NCBI GenBank assembly: GCA_035578905.1
Contig: JAQJVL010000148.1
Location: 124,001 to 188,000, forward strand
Direction of reading: 5' to 3'
From: Stictocephala bisonia
Lineage: Eukaryota > Arthropoda > Insecta > Hemiptera > Membracidae
Length of the DNA: 64,000 bases
The first letter of the stretch is position 1, and each line of letters opens with the position of its first letter. The position numbers were made by a program, and so were the translations under genes. The notes under the pieces are model-generated. The model was not told the DNA's origin, did no database searches, and saw nothing but the letters and a program-made list of their open reading frames with translations. Of this stretch, positions 22,043 through 32,494 are shown one piece after another.

Positions 22043-24621
22043 AAATGCCTTTATTTCCAAGTGTTTCTCAGATACATCTGCTTTTCAGAACAAATTTGGT
22101 CAATTAAAATGTAAAGCTTACGTTAAATAAATAAATACAAAATATTAAATAATAACTTAACACTAAATAACAATATAAGAACAATAACCACATTGCTTGT
22201 CAGTTTCTACAACCTACAGACCTAAATATTTTTAGACAAAAGTAATCTATTTTTTCTTTTAAAGGTATTACTTGCATAAATTTTTAGGTTGTCAGGGAGG
22301 TCGTTATACAACTTAGGGCCAAAGTAAGTAAAGCTCTTTTTACCAAATTCTAATTTAACTTTCGGGAAGTGAAGATTCCTACCATGGCGGGTGCCCCGTT
22401 GAGAAACCTCTTCTCGGAATATAAGCTTCTCACGAAGGTACTGAGGCTCGCTGAGCATCAGCACCCTGTGCGTCATGCAGCACGTCAACATCCTACACAC
22501 GGCTTCCATGGGCAGTAGGTTGGCTGCCTCACGATAGGCAGTCACGTGGTCAAATCTCCGTAGACTGTAAACAAAGCGGATGGCTGAGTTTTGAAGCCTC
22601 TGGATCCGACCAACGTCCTCCCCCGAGATGCTGTTGCCGTATGCAGGAAAACAGTAATAAAATACTGAGAGTATCAGCGACTGCATGAGCTGAAGCTTTG
22701 CGGTCTCTGGAAGCAAACTTCTGAACCTGTACAGACCCCTCAACCTTCCTAAAGCACGCTGGGAGGCATGAGTGACATGCTCGGTGAACGTAAGGCCATT
22801 GTCCAGTACGACACCGAGCGTCTTCACCTTATCACACACAGCCAAACTCCCGCCATCCAGCGCAATTGCCACTCCACTCTCGCTGAGGGTCTGTAACAGA
22901 TCATGTGGTGCGGTGTGCAGAACAGTGCACTTGTCCGAGTTGAGTGTCAGCCCATTGATAGCTGACCACCTTGAGATGTTCTCTAAGTCAGTATTTATTT
23001 GATCAAAGGCTGTTCTGATGAGCCCAGCCTCATAGGACAAGTGCAACTGAGAATCATCTGCGTACAAATGCGCAGTACAACTTTGTACACAGCTGGGGAA
23101 ATCGGCTGTGTACAAATTAAACAGAATTGGGCCCAGGCAACTGCCCTGCGGAACGCCCCACTGCTTTCGGAGGGGGTTCGATGTCTCACTTCCCACTCTG
23201 GTGACCTGCAGTCTGTCTCCGAGGTAAGACCTAACCCAACCAGTCACATCATCACTGAAGCCATAGTAATGCATCTTTGCTATTAGCATATCGTGATTCA
23301 TTGAGTCAAATGCCTTAGAATAATCGAGCATAACAAGGGAACTATATCTGCCCTTGTCCCTAGCATCAATCAAATCACTGAATAAATTTGTTAAAGCAGT
23401 GCAAGTACTGTGATTCTTTCTAAAGCCAGACTGTAGGGCAGGCAATAGGTTTTCTGTTTCTATGTATGTTGTTATTTGCTTGATTGCTATTTTCTCTATT
23501 ATCTTGGACATGGCTGGGAGTATTGATATGGGTCTTAATTGCTCAATACTATTTGGAGAAGTTGTTTTGGGCAGTGGGCGGACAATGCTGGTCTTCCATG
23601 CTTGAGGGAAAACTCCGCCTCTTAGTGACTCATTAACAAGATGTGTTATGGCTTCAATGGCATACGGACTCACAGCTTTAACCATTTGTATTGATATTTC
23701 ATCACTGCCAATAGCTCTAGATTTAATTTCGTTTATCACTGATTTAACAGCTTCTTCAGTGACAGCACTAAATTTAAAATCATTTAGCAAATTATTTTTC
23801 TTGTGTGTCCTAAAGAACATCAACACATTCCTATCTACTTCATTTTTTGAACCCATTTCAGCGAAATACTTATTTATGTCATTTATTTGGAAATCAAGTG
23901 ACAGTCCAGACTCTTTATTTCCAATTACATTGCACTGCTTCAAGCAATTCCAAAAATCTTTGGGGTTTTTTGTGCTCACTAACTGATCTGTAAAAAATTC
24001 CTTTTTAGCTTTCCAAATTGAAATATTTAATGTGTTTCGTATTGTCTTATAATTCTCCCAGTCTTGCTGTTTCCTTGACTTCCAGTATTTGTTTCTAAGC
24101 TTACACTTCTCTCTGGTCAAGGCCTTTATCTCATCACCCATCCAGGGAGCCTTTTTCTTAGTAACCCTCTTACATACAATTGGAGCATGTGTATCAAACA
24201 CCTTTCTGATATTAGATGTAATTGCATTTTCGATATCATCAACTGCATTCATTTCCAATATGCCTCCCCAATTTATCTGAGCAGTTTCATTGATTGCCTC
24301 TTCAAGTTTAAACTTAGAAAAATCTCTAAAGGTAACAAGCTTTGGCTCATTTTTCTCTTTTTTTATTACTAAATCACAGTAAATCAACTTATGGTCCGTT
24401 ATTACCTTGCCTCTGTGATCTCTTATACTTGAAGCATCAATAACGCCGGTCCTCTTGACCTCGGCCGACCTGTCCACTATAATGTGGTCTAACAAGGTGG
24501 CCGATGTTGCTGTCATTCTTGTAGGTTCGTTTACTAGTTGTACTGTGTTCAATTCTCTCAAGAGTCGGCGTAAATACTTGGATTCACTACATGTTTTTGA
24601 AGTGAAATCGATATTTATGAT
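22043..24621 (-). mobile_element. Non-LTR retrotransposon (CR1/Jockey-like), 5' truncated
   Basis: The 2.6-kb insertion reads on the minus strand from the end of an endonuclease domain to a 3' UTR and a trinucleotide tail. It interrupts the 47-bp array exactly. The left array stops at GAGCCAAGCTAAAT and the right array resumes at TGTACTACATGAG, so no target duplication beyond one or two bases is visible. The 5' end is truncated within the endonuclease, as usual for LINEs. The intact reading frame argues for a recent insertion. Confidence 0.9.
22222..24621 (-). CDS. LINE ORF2 remnant: endonuclease C-terminus plus reverse transcriptase
   Basis: An open frame of about 800 codons without a stop. 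The first 8 codons of the longest frame (to 24645) come from the minisatellite and are not element sequence. Residues about 10-75 are the end of an exonuclease/endonuclease/phosphatase domain, with a LLDHIIVD block and SSIRDHRGKVITDH just after it. A connector with KKAPWMGDEIK follows. The RT domain (about residues 340-620) has QLRPISILPAMSKIIEK, LDYSKAFDSMNHDML, the GVPQGSCLGPILFNL block and the catalytic HLYADDSQ. The C-terminal thumb ends with FGPKLYNDLPDNLK. The element would copy its RNA into DNA at a nicked target. Missing the endonuclease catalytic half and ORF1, it cannot move on its own. The clade assignment CR1/Jockey is by motif style only. Confidence 0.9.
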   Translation of the reverse strand: MINIDFTSKTCSESKYLRRLLRELNTVQLVNEPTRMTATSATLLDHIIVDRSAEVKRTGVIDASSIRDHRGKVITDHKLIYCDLVIKKEKNEPKLVTFRDFSKFKLEEAINETAQINWGGILEMNAVDDIENAITSNIRKVFDTHAPIVCKRVTKKKAPWMGDEIKALTREKCKLRNKYWKSRKQQDWENYKTIRNTLNISIWKAKKEFFTDQLVSTKNPKDFWNCLKQCNVIGNKESGLSLDFQINDINKYFAEMGSKNEVDRNVLMFFRTHKKNNLLNDFKFSAVTEEAVKSVINEIKSRAIGSDEISIQMVKAVSPYAIEAITHLVNESLRGGVFPQAWKTSIVRPLPKTTSPNSIEQLRPISILPAMSKIIEKIAIKQITTYIETENLLPALQSGFRKNHSTCTALTNLFSDLIDARDKGRYSSLVMLDYSKAFDSMNHDMLIAKMHYYGFSDDVTGWVRSYLGDRLQVTRVGSETSNPLRKQWGVPQGSCLGPILFNLYTADFPSCVQSCTAHLYADDSQLHLSYEAGLIRTAFDQINTDLENISRWSAINGLTLNSDKCTVLHTAPHDLLQTLSESGVAIALDGGSLAVCDKVKTLGVVLDNGLTFTEHVTHASQRALGRLRGLYRFRSLLPETAKLQLMQSLILSVFYYCFPAYGNSISGEDVGRIQRLQNSAIRFVYSLRRFDHVTAYREAANLLPMEAVCRMLTCCMTHRVLMLSEPQYLREKLIFREEVSQRGTRHGRNLHFPKVKLEFGKKSFTYFGPKLYNDLPDNLKIYASNTFKRKNRLLLSKNI

Positions 24622-24815
24622 TGTACTACATGAGCAGGTAATCAAAACTCACCTTGAGCCAAGCTAAATGTACTACATGAGGAAGTAATCAAAACTCACC
24701 TTGAGCCAAGCTAAATGTACTACATGAGGAGGTAATCAAAACTCACCTTGAGCCAAGCTAAATGTACTACATGAGGAGGTCATCAAAACTCACCTTGACC
24801 AGCTTGTTGCCAAGT
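24622..24815. repeat. 47-bp minisatellite, right part (about 4 units)
   Basis: This continues the 21073-21894 array after the LINE and shares the terminal TTGACCAGCTTGTTGCCAAG variant. One unit has GAGCAGGTAATC and one GAGGAGGTCATC. Confidence 0.95.
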
Positions 24816-27299
24816 CTGCAATCAGTGGTACTGGATTTTAGACCCTTAATAAACCACTTAACTAGGTCAATATTATGATGGTATTCTTCATGAATGCATT
24901 ACCCTAAAAGGGATGCAAAGGCTGCTGATTTTTTTCTGGAGCCAGCATCATTTCAATATTAAACATAATATTCGTTGTAACAAGAAACTACAGAAATAAA
25001 TAGAATACAATTTTAAAAGTTCCGTTGTGTTGATTTTTGCACTCGTCTGTCCTTTACTGACTGCAACACAACGCTAGGCAGTGCATCAACAAAACTTAAT
25101 TATTTAACAAAATGTAACCATTCATGAAAACTTTCATTTATTTAATACATAAGAAATAAGAAAGAAAAAAAACAACTAAATTGTGCTGTTTTAGTTTAAT
25201 TTTTTAGTAATGTAATACAGTAAATAACATTGATTATTGTGAACGTATAGTGGGAAATTTTTTTTGTATCATCTAAACTAAATATTATATTAAAAGAAAA
25301 TGTTATACAGGTGTTTATACTGTTTAAAAATAAGTGAAAATTGTCTTTATTGTTTATACAAATGGTGAGGTTAGGACTATATAGTCCTGTCTTACACCTA
25401 ACCGTTACTACTGTTTATGAGGATTCATAAAATATGACCAGTCTAGATAGGAATCTTCAAAACATAGGGGTCATTTTTCAATAAAGCCGAATTTGTTGAG
25501 CCCGAAATTCTAAAGAAAATTCTCCCCTCCAAGATCGTATAGATGGGAATTGGAATATCTCAACCACGTTAGCTCATCCCTCATTTCAGAATATAAATCT
25601 ACTGCTTCCGAACTTCTCAATAATAGTTAGGAAGTTTTTCTAAGTTTTATTTTTAATTGCCTATTATTTCAAAAAATTACATATATAAATGAATCTAAAA
25701 GAAGTGTATTTCATCCTTAAATGCTTCTTGTTGAAATAATATTTTTGTTTCACTTTCTTGATAAGTCTCCATTTAATAAATAATATTAAAAATGACTATA
25801 TCATAATTTAAAAGAAATAATATATTTTCTACCTGATACTGGATTATTCGTATCTAATTTGGTGTAAAGAAACATTTGGAGATAATCTACGAGAAACGAA
25901 TTGTCAGTAATATTTCTTTATTTAATCTAAAATTGCCGATCAGATGAATACTGGAGTATTGCATGAAGGAGAAAAAGAAGCAAGGGATTCACACGTTTAC
26001 ATGTACAGGGTGTCAAATAGATCTGGAAAGACTTTATACTCTTGAAGCAACTATGAAATTGTTTATCGCATTAGGGGACGGACCATAATGAATTAGAGAC
26101 AAATCTTTAACGAGAACATAGGTCAGGATGTACATCTAAATATAGGTCTTAACTATTAAGAACAATGCAACAGCGCTGACTTCAAAATGCTATACCCCCC
26201 ATACAATATTGCGACAGTTTATATTTTCAACTTTTAGTTAATAGAATATTTCTTAGTTGGTTGAGTGGTAACTTCCTAACAAATAGGTTAATTAGGATTT
26301 ATCTGGTTAGTTCCAATAGATAATTAGCAAAACGGGTGTGTTTTATTTTGAAATACATTTCTACAGCAAATTTAAAAAGTTTTGTAATTTCGAGATATAT
26401 CTGTATCAACCAAGTTTCTTTTGGTTGTACTTTCTACACCAGTGGTATTTTGAACGTGATATTCTAACGTTGTTGTGGGACAACAGTACAACCACTATGG
26501 AAAATTTAAGCGGAACTCCCAGGATTTGAACCCGTGACAATCTGCGTATGAAGTAATTATATTCATAATAATTTCGTTTATTTATTAGAGCTGTTTCGTT
26601 TTGTACGTAGTTTTTTTGTGGATAAATTATAAAAAAAACTCTTTATTAAAAATTGTTTAAACAAAAGAAGTGTCCTTATTCTTTATGTTTTGCTATGAAT
26701 AATTCACCGTAATATTCCTTAATTTATTATTAAACTTTACAAAAAGCACTATCTTTATCAAAATAAACTCTTAAAATAAAATTTGCTAAACTAACCTTTA
26801 AATGTTCACATATCAAACTTTTTAATATTTTGGCACGAATGACAAGCTTTGTTATTTATATTTAAGACGTAGAGATTCTTTATTATTATAAATTTGTAGC
26901 AATAAATATAGGGATCGTTATTTCACAGGACTTGACTGGGCCGTCTACAGAAATTCTTTTACAACAGTTCTTCTCTAATTGACTCAATATTTTATACTTA
27001 TCTCAGTTATTAATGTTCCTACCGACAGCCTTGACTGTTGTTTTTCCAAAACCCCCAAGCCCCCTCTAAAACAAAGATAAGTGAAGATTTATTGCTTCTA
27101 TTTTTCATGGCATTCATAATATTGACAAGGTATTCAGCAATAGCGATTCGTTTAGTTTTGTTTTCCTACTATTCAAATTGTATGTGTAATTATTACTTAA
27201 CACATGGTAAGTTATTTAATTTAGGGTACAGTTTAATGTCATCAATCTACGTATTCCACACTTAAGTCGATGTTAATTTGTCAGAGATTTCTTTGTTTC
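24816..27299. other. AT-rich region without recognisable gene
   Basis: I see no sustained coding frame or family signature. A lone TGTACAGGGTGTCAAATAGA at about 26003-26022 resembles one end of a TA-flanked MITE. 26517-26557 carries a tRNA-like B-box on the minus strand (GGGTTCAAATCC) without a clear A-box. Confidence 0.45.
26517..26557 (-). repeat. tRNA-like fragment (B-box)
   Basis: On the minus strand, TTCATACGCAGATTGTCACG followed by GGTTCAAATCC fits an anticodon-arm-to-T-arm segment, anticodon-like CAT. There is no A-box or complete cloverleaf, so it is a tRNA pseudogene or truncated SINE and not a functional tRNA. Confidence 0.4.
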
Positions 27300-27440
27300 A
27301 ATGCTGCGTGGTTCGGATTCCATGTAAAGTTAGAGGATCCTCATTGTACTTGTCTCTTGGGCTACTAATAAATGGCAATTTCTAAGCATAAGTACATTCA
27401 GTAACCAGACTACACGGGTCATACACACTCATCTTAAACA
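27300..27440 (+). repeat. Dispersed GGATTCCACGTAAAG family, copy 3 (partial)
   Basis: TGGTTCGGATTCCATGTAAAG, GGGCTACTAATAAATGGCA and CAGTAACCAGACTACACG match the middle of the family described at 47990-48385. Confidence 0.65.
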
Positions 27441-28472
27441 TGTTGTCTTTTCGTTTCATGTCCGAGACTGTTGTTATAAGTAGCGAATATTGTAAAACGA
27501 GTTCTTTCATAGGGGTAGAGAGATGACTATAAATGAAAACAAACGTTGACAATCACTGATAAGACGGATTCAATCAGCAATAAATCATATATGTGGAAGG
27601 ATATATTGCTGAGGGGAGCTGTCTTTGTTAAACAGTTGAATAATACTTCAGTGTAACGAGAACAGATGTGCCTGAATTAAAATAGCTGTCACGTAATAAA
27701 TCATGTTAAAAAATCTGGAACTCTGATTCATCCGAAATAGTTCTATATTGTAACACGAATTTTGGTACCAAAGTTATGACGTTGAATCTTATTTCATTAT
27801 ATTTTTTCAATGTCGACAGATAGTCAATATTTAATTTAAATAATCTAAACACACAATTTATATTGGTATTATTTTTTTATACAAGAATAAAATGTAATTT
27901 AAAAATTTAAACCTAACATTCATGCTCACTGTACTTATAGTTGACATATCTACGAATTATGATTCATCTAATTACTGAATCGTTATGTTCTTTTTCTATG
28001 AAAGAAATTTAAGGTTGAAATTAATGGTTAAACTTTTTTAATATTTAAACGAAATTGATAAGAAAATGTTCTGTTTTAAGTGAGTTTTAGATTAGCCTCG
28101 TATACAACTTACAGGCTGTTTTATCGCAACTTTAAAGAGCTAACCTGCAGTTTTCTTAAATTAAGATAAGTGTTTAGTCTCCAAGCAAAAATATTTAGTT
28201 TTTTTATTCCAATGTCTATTTGGGCTTGTACTTTTAGCAATAACTCACAGATTTATTATATATTCATACTAGATGTAGTATTTTTTGACGAGTAAAAATG
28301 TTAAAATTGAATATAGAAACCAGTTGTAACTGATAATTATTACAACATTATCGCTAGCACTGAAATGCTTAATCGCCCATCAAAACTACTGTCCTGGTAA
28401 GGGTTCCAAAACATTTATTCGTCATAAATATTATTGTTGGTTTGCACTCATTTTGAAATAGTTTTTATTTCA
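27441..28472. other. Non-coding AT-rich stretch before the TIR-bounded element
   Basis: Nothing recognised. Confidence 0.45.
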
Positions 28473-28784
28473 ATCAGTATAGATCTGTTTTAACAAATCG
28501 ACTTTGACATTGTCTCATGTTGTTAATTGCGTTACATATTAGGAATACTAATTTACTACCACCACCAATGTCACTAGTAATAATAATATATATATAATGA
28601 TTACATTGATGTAACAAAGAAAGCACCTCCGTAGGTGTTACAAAAACGTAACAAGGTTTTTGTAGATCCGAGCCTGGACGAAGAAATAGTAGGTGGACAC
28701 TAAAAGAACGAGTATTAAGTTCTAGATGTACAAACTTAACATTTAGAGCCACAACATTAGTCAAAATAAACACCCAATGTTAGT
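28473..28784. repeat. Left outer terminal inverted repeat
   Basis: The reverse complement matches 37315-37612 with small indels. Shared blocks include GGAATACTAATTTAC, the CCGAGCCTGGACGAAGAAAT block, AGTAGGTGGACA, GATGTACAAACTTAACAT and CAACATTAGTCAAAAT, then ACACCCAATGTTAGT at the inner edge. Confidence 0.85.
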
Positions 28785-29199
28785 CTCTTCCTACTTTCAA
28801 ATATATATTGTTTCAACGGTCGGTTTATAATTAATAAAGAAACAAAAAAAAACTATTTTAGATTATTATTGAAAAATTAAAGACCAGTGAGGCAGAACTC
28901 TATTGTCGGAGGAAAATGAAACCAAGTTTAAAAATATTCCCTGTTAAAAGTTATAACTTTTCAAAGTCTCATAACGTTCGGAAGAACGGTGTAGTAATGC
29001 ATTCAGAAGGTACATACAAAGACACCCTTGCACTGAATCCACCACAAACTTATTCTCTCTGAACGAAAGATCTATAACCTTCTCATTATGAACATCATTA
29101 TTTACACTTTAATAGTTGTTACTTTTTGATTAGTATAAATATATCTCCGTGTTATTCACATGGCCGAAAAACGCCCTTTAATAATAGAAAGAAATACAA

Positions 29200-29395
29200 T
29201 AGTCATTCTAAATTTGATACTGGTGATCGAGTTAGAATAAGTAGATTAACTAAACAATTCAATAAAGGTTATTGGCCTAGGTGGAGTAATGAGATTTACA
29301 CAGTATGGAAAATACAGCCAACTAGACCAGCTACATGCGTACTAAAAGACGACAAAGCCACATTCAATTGTTTTTTTGAGCTGCTATTGATTTAG
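29200..29395 (+). pseudogene. Maverick-type integrase, C-terminal domain fragment
   Basis: The 65 residues contain KFDTGDRVRISRLTKQF, NKGYWPRWSNEIYTVWKI and PATCVLKDD, the SH3/chromo-like C-terminal domain typical of Polinton/Maverick integrases. It normally binds DNA or chromatin and lies after the DDE core. The core is absent upstream, and the only DDE core in the window is 6 kb away at 35238-35687, which in turn lacks this C-terminus. The tail looks shortened (ends FFELLLI). Its stop codon lies at the start of an inverted repeat (29391-29460). Confidence 0.7.
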
Positions 29396-29460
29396 AGTTT
29401 GTCCAAATGTTAACAAAATTGGGTGTTATGTTGGTAGATAAACATTTTTTGTTAAATTTT
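29386..29460. repeat. Inner inverted repeat, left arm
   Basis: It matches the reverse complement of 31343-31419: TGCTATTGRTTTAGAGTTTG, TCCAAATGTTAACAAAATTG and GGTGTTATGTTGGTRGATAA in series. The arm starts a few codons before the integrase stop and extends outward. It may be a true terminal repeat of a Polinton whose integrase lies at its end. Confidence 0.8.
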
Positions 29461-29639
29461 ATGTCTTCTTGAATAGTAAGGCATTTGAAGGTTAGGAATT
29501 TGTATTTATGAATTAACTTTTGGTTTTTAGCCATTATTATAAAGTAATATAAAGTTTAAATTAGGGCTACTTACGTATTTTCGGATGTAATAAAATTAAA
29601 CTGAGTACCCTTATATTTATTTTTATTAAAAACTCATTA

Positions 29640-29690
29640 TACAACATGTTTCGACTTTCTGGTCATTTTCTAGTAGGTTTTGTATTTTAT
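29640..29690 (-). repeat. Penelope/ribozyme-like terminal motif
   Basis: On the minus strand CTAGAAAATGACCAGAAAGT is followed by CGAAACATGTTG. Such short CTGA-like and CGAAAC blocks recur at ends of Penelope-like elements, where hammerhead-type ribozymes are known. Here the core is incomplete, so only a relic is suggested. Compare 19000-19035 and 58040-58085. Confidence 0.25.
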
Positions 29691-29791
29691 TGTTATGTCT
29701 TTCTTTCTTCTTTTCTATCATAGGTGATATCCAATCTTCAATGTATTGTTGTATTTCTTTATTTGTTATTTATTAAACATTTCTTCGAAGT

Positions 29792-31061
29792 GTTTTTTTT
29801 TATTTTTTATTATTTTTTTTTTTATTAAGTACTCTCCTAGACTAGAGCTTCTGCGATCCTGTCTTCTCCTTCTTGGTCGGCATCATTTGCTGGGCGAAAT
29901 GATGCCCCTCTATTCTGTGCTTCGTTTAGATACCTATTATCATATCCGTTGTACCTCCAGCGGCGGAGTGTCATGACATCGATCGTCTTAGCACCAACCC
30001 GCTAAACGAACGATGTGTAGTGCATGATCGATTATGTCCTGACTGCTTCGGCTGCGAGTTGAAGTCTCAATGCGTTGAGTGGATGTCTTTCCATAGTGAG
30101 ATGATATAGCCTTGGCGACCTCGAATGGGATATCCAATGCAGTATAGTGGAATTCAGTTAATTCCGTAGGTGGCAGTATAAGTTTACACCAGTCTGCATG
30201 CTCTCCTAGCTGGCGATACTTAGAATACGCCGAGCAGATGGCTGGAAGGTATTTAGCTATTTCGTTCCAGATCAAGAGGTCCGGATTCAATTGGATCAGC
30301 CAATTCGTCAATTCCGCCCCTCTCAATAGTGAAACTGTTATTTTCATCCCAGCACCTAAAAGATCATCTCTGTTTGACATCGCTAAGATATTCATAAAAA
30401 AATACCTGCGAATGTGAAAAAACATTTTTGTCTCGTCGTACATAGAAGTAGTGAATGCTAAGGATGGTATCAAAAACCCAAATAGGGGATCACTGGTTTG
30501 AAGCCCCAAAGGAGCTGCGTAAGACTTCTGCCTGTTAGTGCACCACGCCGTGTAATTAGCAGTGGTGAGATACTTTCCTATGATGTTCATGATCAAAGAC
30601 AAGCTAAACACAAAGTGGGAGGGCTCCATTAGGTCATACTGCTCTATATCATCTATATTAGCGTGCTGGAGAGCTGGCTTCATAGCCACGAACTCCTGGA
30701 TGGTAACCTCATTTGTTAGGCAGCCGCATCTCTGAAGTATCGCCCTGTACTCCTCATAAAACCTGGTGTTTGCACATTGCATCATAGAGGCGATGACCGG
30801 CAGGCTTGAGAAATAATCCTGATCATCGAAGTTGACAATTTTGAGGAGGCGCTTATAGTGATCCTGGATAGTGTCCTCATTTCTCGTGATAATTAAGATC
30901 CGTGCTTTAAATGGTTCTGTAGTTTCTGAGATCTGTGCAGGAGTTGCATACCCATTGGGTACCGCAGTTTTTACATCTGTTGCTGCTGAGTGGACGTTGA
31001 CAACCATGTTCAACGCCGGATTCGCCGTAACTAATCTAGGTCTGTTGGCCATCCTCTCCAT
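29792..31061 (-). pseudogene. Candidate endogenous negative-strand RNA virus nucleoprotein with A-rich tail
   Basis: An uninterrupted minus-strand frame ends at 29988. The first ATGs are at 31061 and 31052, the latter in a good context (AGGATGGCC). It is mostly helical, without signal peptide or membrane segment, and has blocks such as FFHIRRYFFMNILAM and LLRGAELTNWLIQLNPDLL. These suggest a nucleoprotein of a mononegavirus- or chuvirus-like insect virus (recognition by style only; not certain). Just past the stop, another frame stays open to 29839 with a charged, low-complexity tail, so the stop probably reflects a frameshift near 29980. On the minus strand the tract at 29826-29792 contains AATAAA and is A-rich, as in a reverse-transcribed mRNA. 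The insertion is antisense to the surrounding element and lies between the two inner inverted repeats. Alternatively it is an unknown element gene. Confidence 0.45.
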
Positions 31062-31342
31062 ATTGTCTAATAGATTTGATAACAATTTATAGGAAACTAA
31101 GATAAGTATAAATATTAAAACTAATAAAAAATAATAATAGTAAATGAGAGAGAATAAATATCTAAAAATCTATTTTTATTCTAAATTATGCTACACTAAC
31201 AGGTAAGATTCTAATTTATGAGGTTTTGATCTAAATATTAATTATTAATAAGTTGTTTATCTGTAAATAGACTCTTATTGTCAGCTGTGAAGAACAGAAT
31301 GTATAATGCGCTTTAAGTAGAAATCCTATTGGACACTTTATG

Positions 31343-31419
31343 TTGGTAGATAAAAAAATGTTTATCCACCAACATAACACCCAATTTTGTTAACATTTGG
31401 ACAAACTCTAAACCAATAG
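31343..31419. repeat. Inner inverted repeat, right arm, with hairpin
   Basis: Inverted match to 29386-29460. In addition, TTATGTTGGTAGATA at 31340-31355 and TATCCACCAACATAA at 31371-31386 pair with each other around a short AT-rich loop, forming a strong hairpin at the outer edge of the arm. Confidence 0.75.
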
Positions 31420-31448
31420 CAGTAGTGTAAAACGCGGGTTCTGGGAGA

Positions 31449-31745
31449 CCTTTTGACCTCTGTTATCAGTTTATCACCACGTGTTGACCCCAGAGGTCAA
31501 CTTTACTATTGTTTACAACTGATAATCAGCAAGGTCGTTGACCTTTCATTGATAATCAAGCCCAGAGGTCAAGTTTACTACAACCACGTGGACCCCCCGC
31601 GACGTTGACGTAGGTCAGTAGTGTGTACTACGAGCACGTGGTCCCCTGATTATCATCACGTTTTGACCCCAGAGGTCATGTTTATTATTGTTTACTACAA
31701 GCACGTGGACCCCCCACGACGACGTTGTCCTAGGTCAGTGTTGTT
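31449..31745. promoter_or_regulatory. Palindrome-rich enhancer- or origin-like block
   Basis: Repeated modules are packed into about 300 bp. TTGACCCCAGAGGTCAA is a near-perfect palindrome at 31484-31500, is repeated at 31663-31679, and is halved at 31561-31571. CACGTG E-boxes occur at 31478, 31585, 31635 and 31701, three of them followed by GACCCC or TCCCC. ACGTTGACGTAGGTCAG-like segments lie near 31602 and 31722. AGGTCA/TGACCY everted half-sites are those bound by nuclear receptors; CACGTG is bound by bHLH factors. The layout resembles viral homologous-repeat enhancers or origins (analogy only). It sits just upstream of the plus-strand gene cluster. Confidence 0.55.
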
Positions 31746-31925
31746 TTGGTGTAACGTCACGCCGTATTTATTAAAATTAATTGTATTTGATGCGGGCAAA
31801 AAGTGTCGAAGACCGGTGCCGGGATCGATCCTAGAACCTTCCGTTTGTGAGACGGAGTCGATACCACCGCAGCACAGTGACACACCCGAGAGCGTAACGT
31901 AAGTAGCGGATGTCAGTGCTACCAA
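31746..31925 (-). repeat. tRNA-Val-like SINE fragment
   Basis: On the minus strand, an A-box-like TGCTGCGGTGGTATCG (31874-31859) is followed by GTCTCACAAACGG (CAC anticodon position) and a B-box-like GGTTCTAGGATCGATCCC (31838-31821). The order and spacing fit a tRNA-Val(CAC)-derived head with a 3-base insertion in the T-arm. It is not a functional tRNA gene. Confidence 0.55.
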
Positions 31926-32086
31926 CTCACACGATTTATTACATTATACTATAATAAATACATATACAATTTTTGTTTTCCTCTCTTTTAATTATTATAC
32001 TATAATAAATACATATACGATTTTTTTCCTCTTATTCTATATTAAATACAAACACCGAGTTGTTAGTCGTTCGTCATACTTCAACC

Positions 32087-32422
32087 ATGGCACACCGTGC
32101 TCCTGCTCAGGGTCAATCAAATCAAAATCAAAACAACAGTCAACGTCCGATAACCGATCCAACAATATCAGCTTATCAAACATATTACGAGAGAACATTT
32201 AGAGAAGGAAGAAAACCTGAACAAAGCAAATTTATTTCTTCTAGTACGTGGACAACGGGTGACACTAGATGGTATAGGAATCAAACTCATGTCGGACATG
32301 GAGGTGAACATGTGCAAGATCCAAACGTATCATCAACAACATTGCCGTCATCGTCAAGAACAAGAAACAGAACGTCTGAATTAGTAGAATATTGGTCAAG
32401 ACATTTGGCGGGAGATACTTAA
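32087..32422 (+). CDS. Small low-complexity element protein, unknown
   Basis: The ATG at 32087 (CAACCATGG, good context) is a more likely start than the upstream frame extension. 111 codons, rich in Gln, Asn, Ser, Thr and Arg, with an N-terminal QGQSNQNQNN run and a SSSRTRNRTSE stretch. There are no membrane segments. The conserved-looking centre is TISAYQTYYERTFREGRKP. It opens the plus-strand cluster, downstream of the palindromic block. I do not recognise it; a basic structural or DNA-binding protein is possible. Confidence 0.45.
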   Translation: MAHRAPAQGQSNQNQNNSQRPITDPTISAYQTYYERTFREGRKPEQSKFISSSTWTTGDTRWYRNQTHVGHGGEHVQDPNVSSTTLPSSSRTRNRTSELVEYWSRHLAGDT

Positions 32423-32494
32423 ATATATGCTACAGTTGTCAGACTTCAAATCCTAGAAAGAGTATTTACATTATAGTAGTCGTCTAACACGTGG

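Noticed and set aside
22772..24667. Plus-strand frames inside the LINE
   Set aside because: Antisense shadows of the reverse transcriptase frame, which has clear catalytic motifs.
26003..26022. Full MITE starting at CAGGGTGTC
   Set aside because: No inverted partner end found within a reasonable distance; at most an isolated end.
28474..28773. 99-codon minus-strand frame in the left outer TIR
   Set aside because: The inverted partner copy does not keep the frame open; TIR sequence without protein signature.
31621..31925. Frames over the palindromic block and SINE
   Set aside because: The region is explained by repeats and a tRNA-like head; no protein-like composition.
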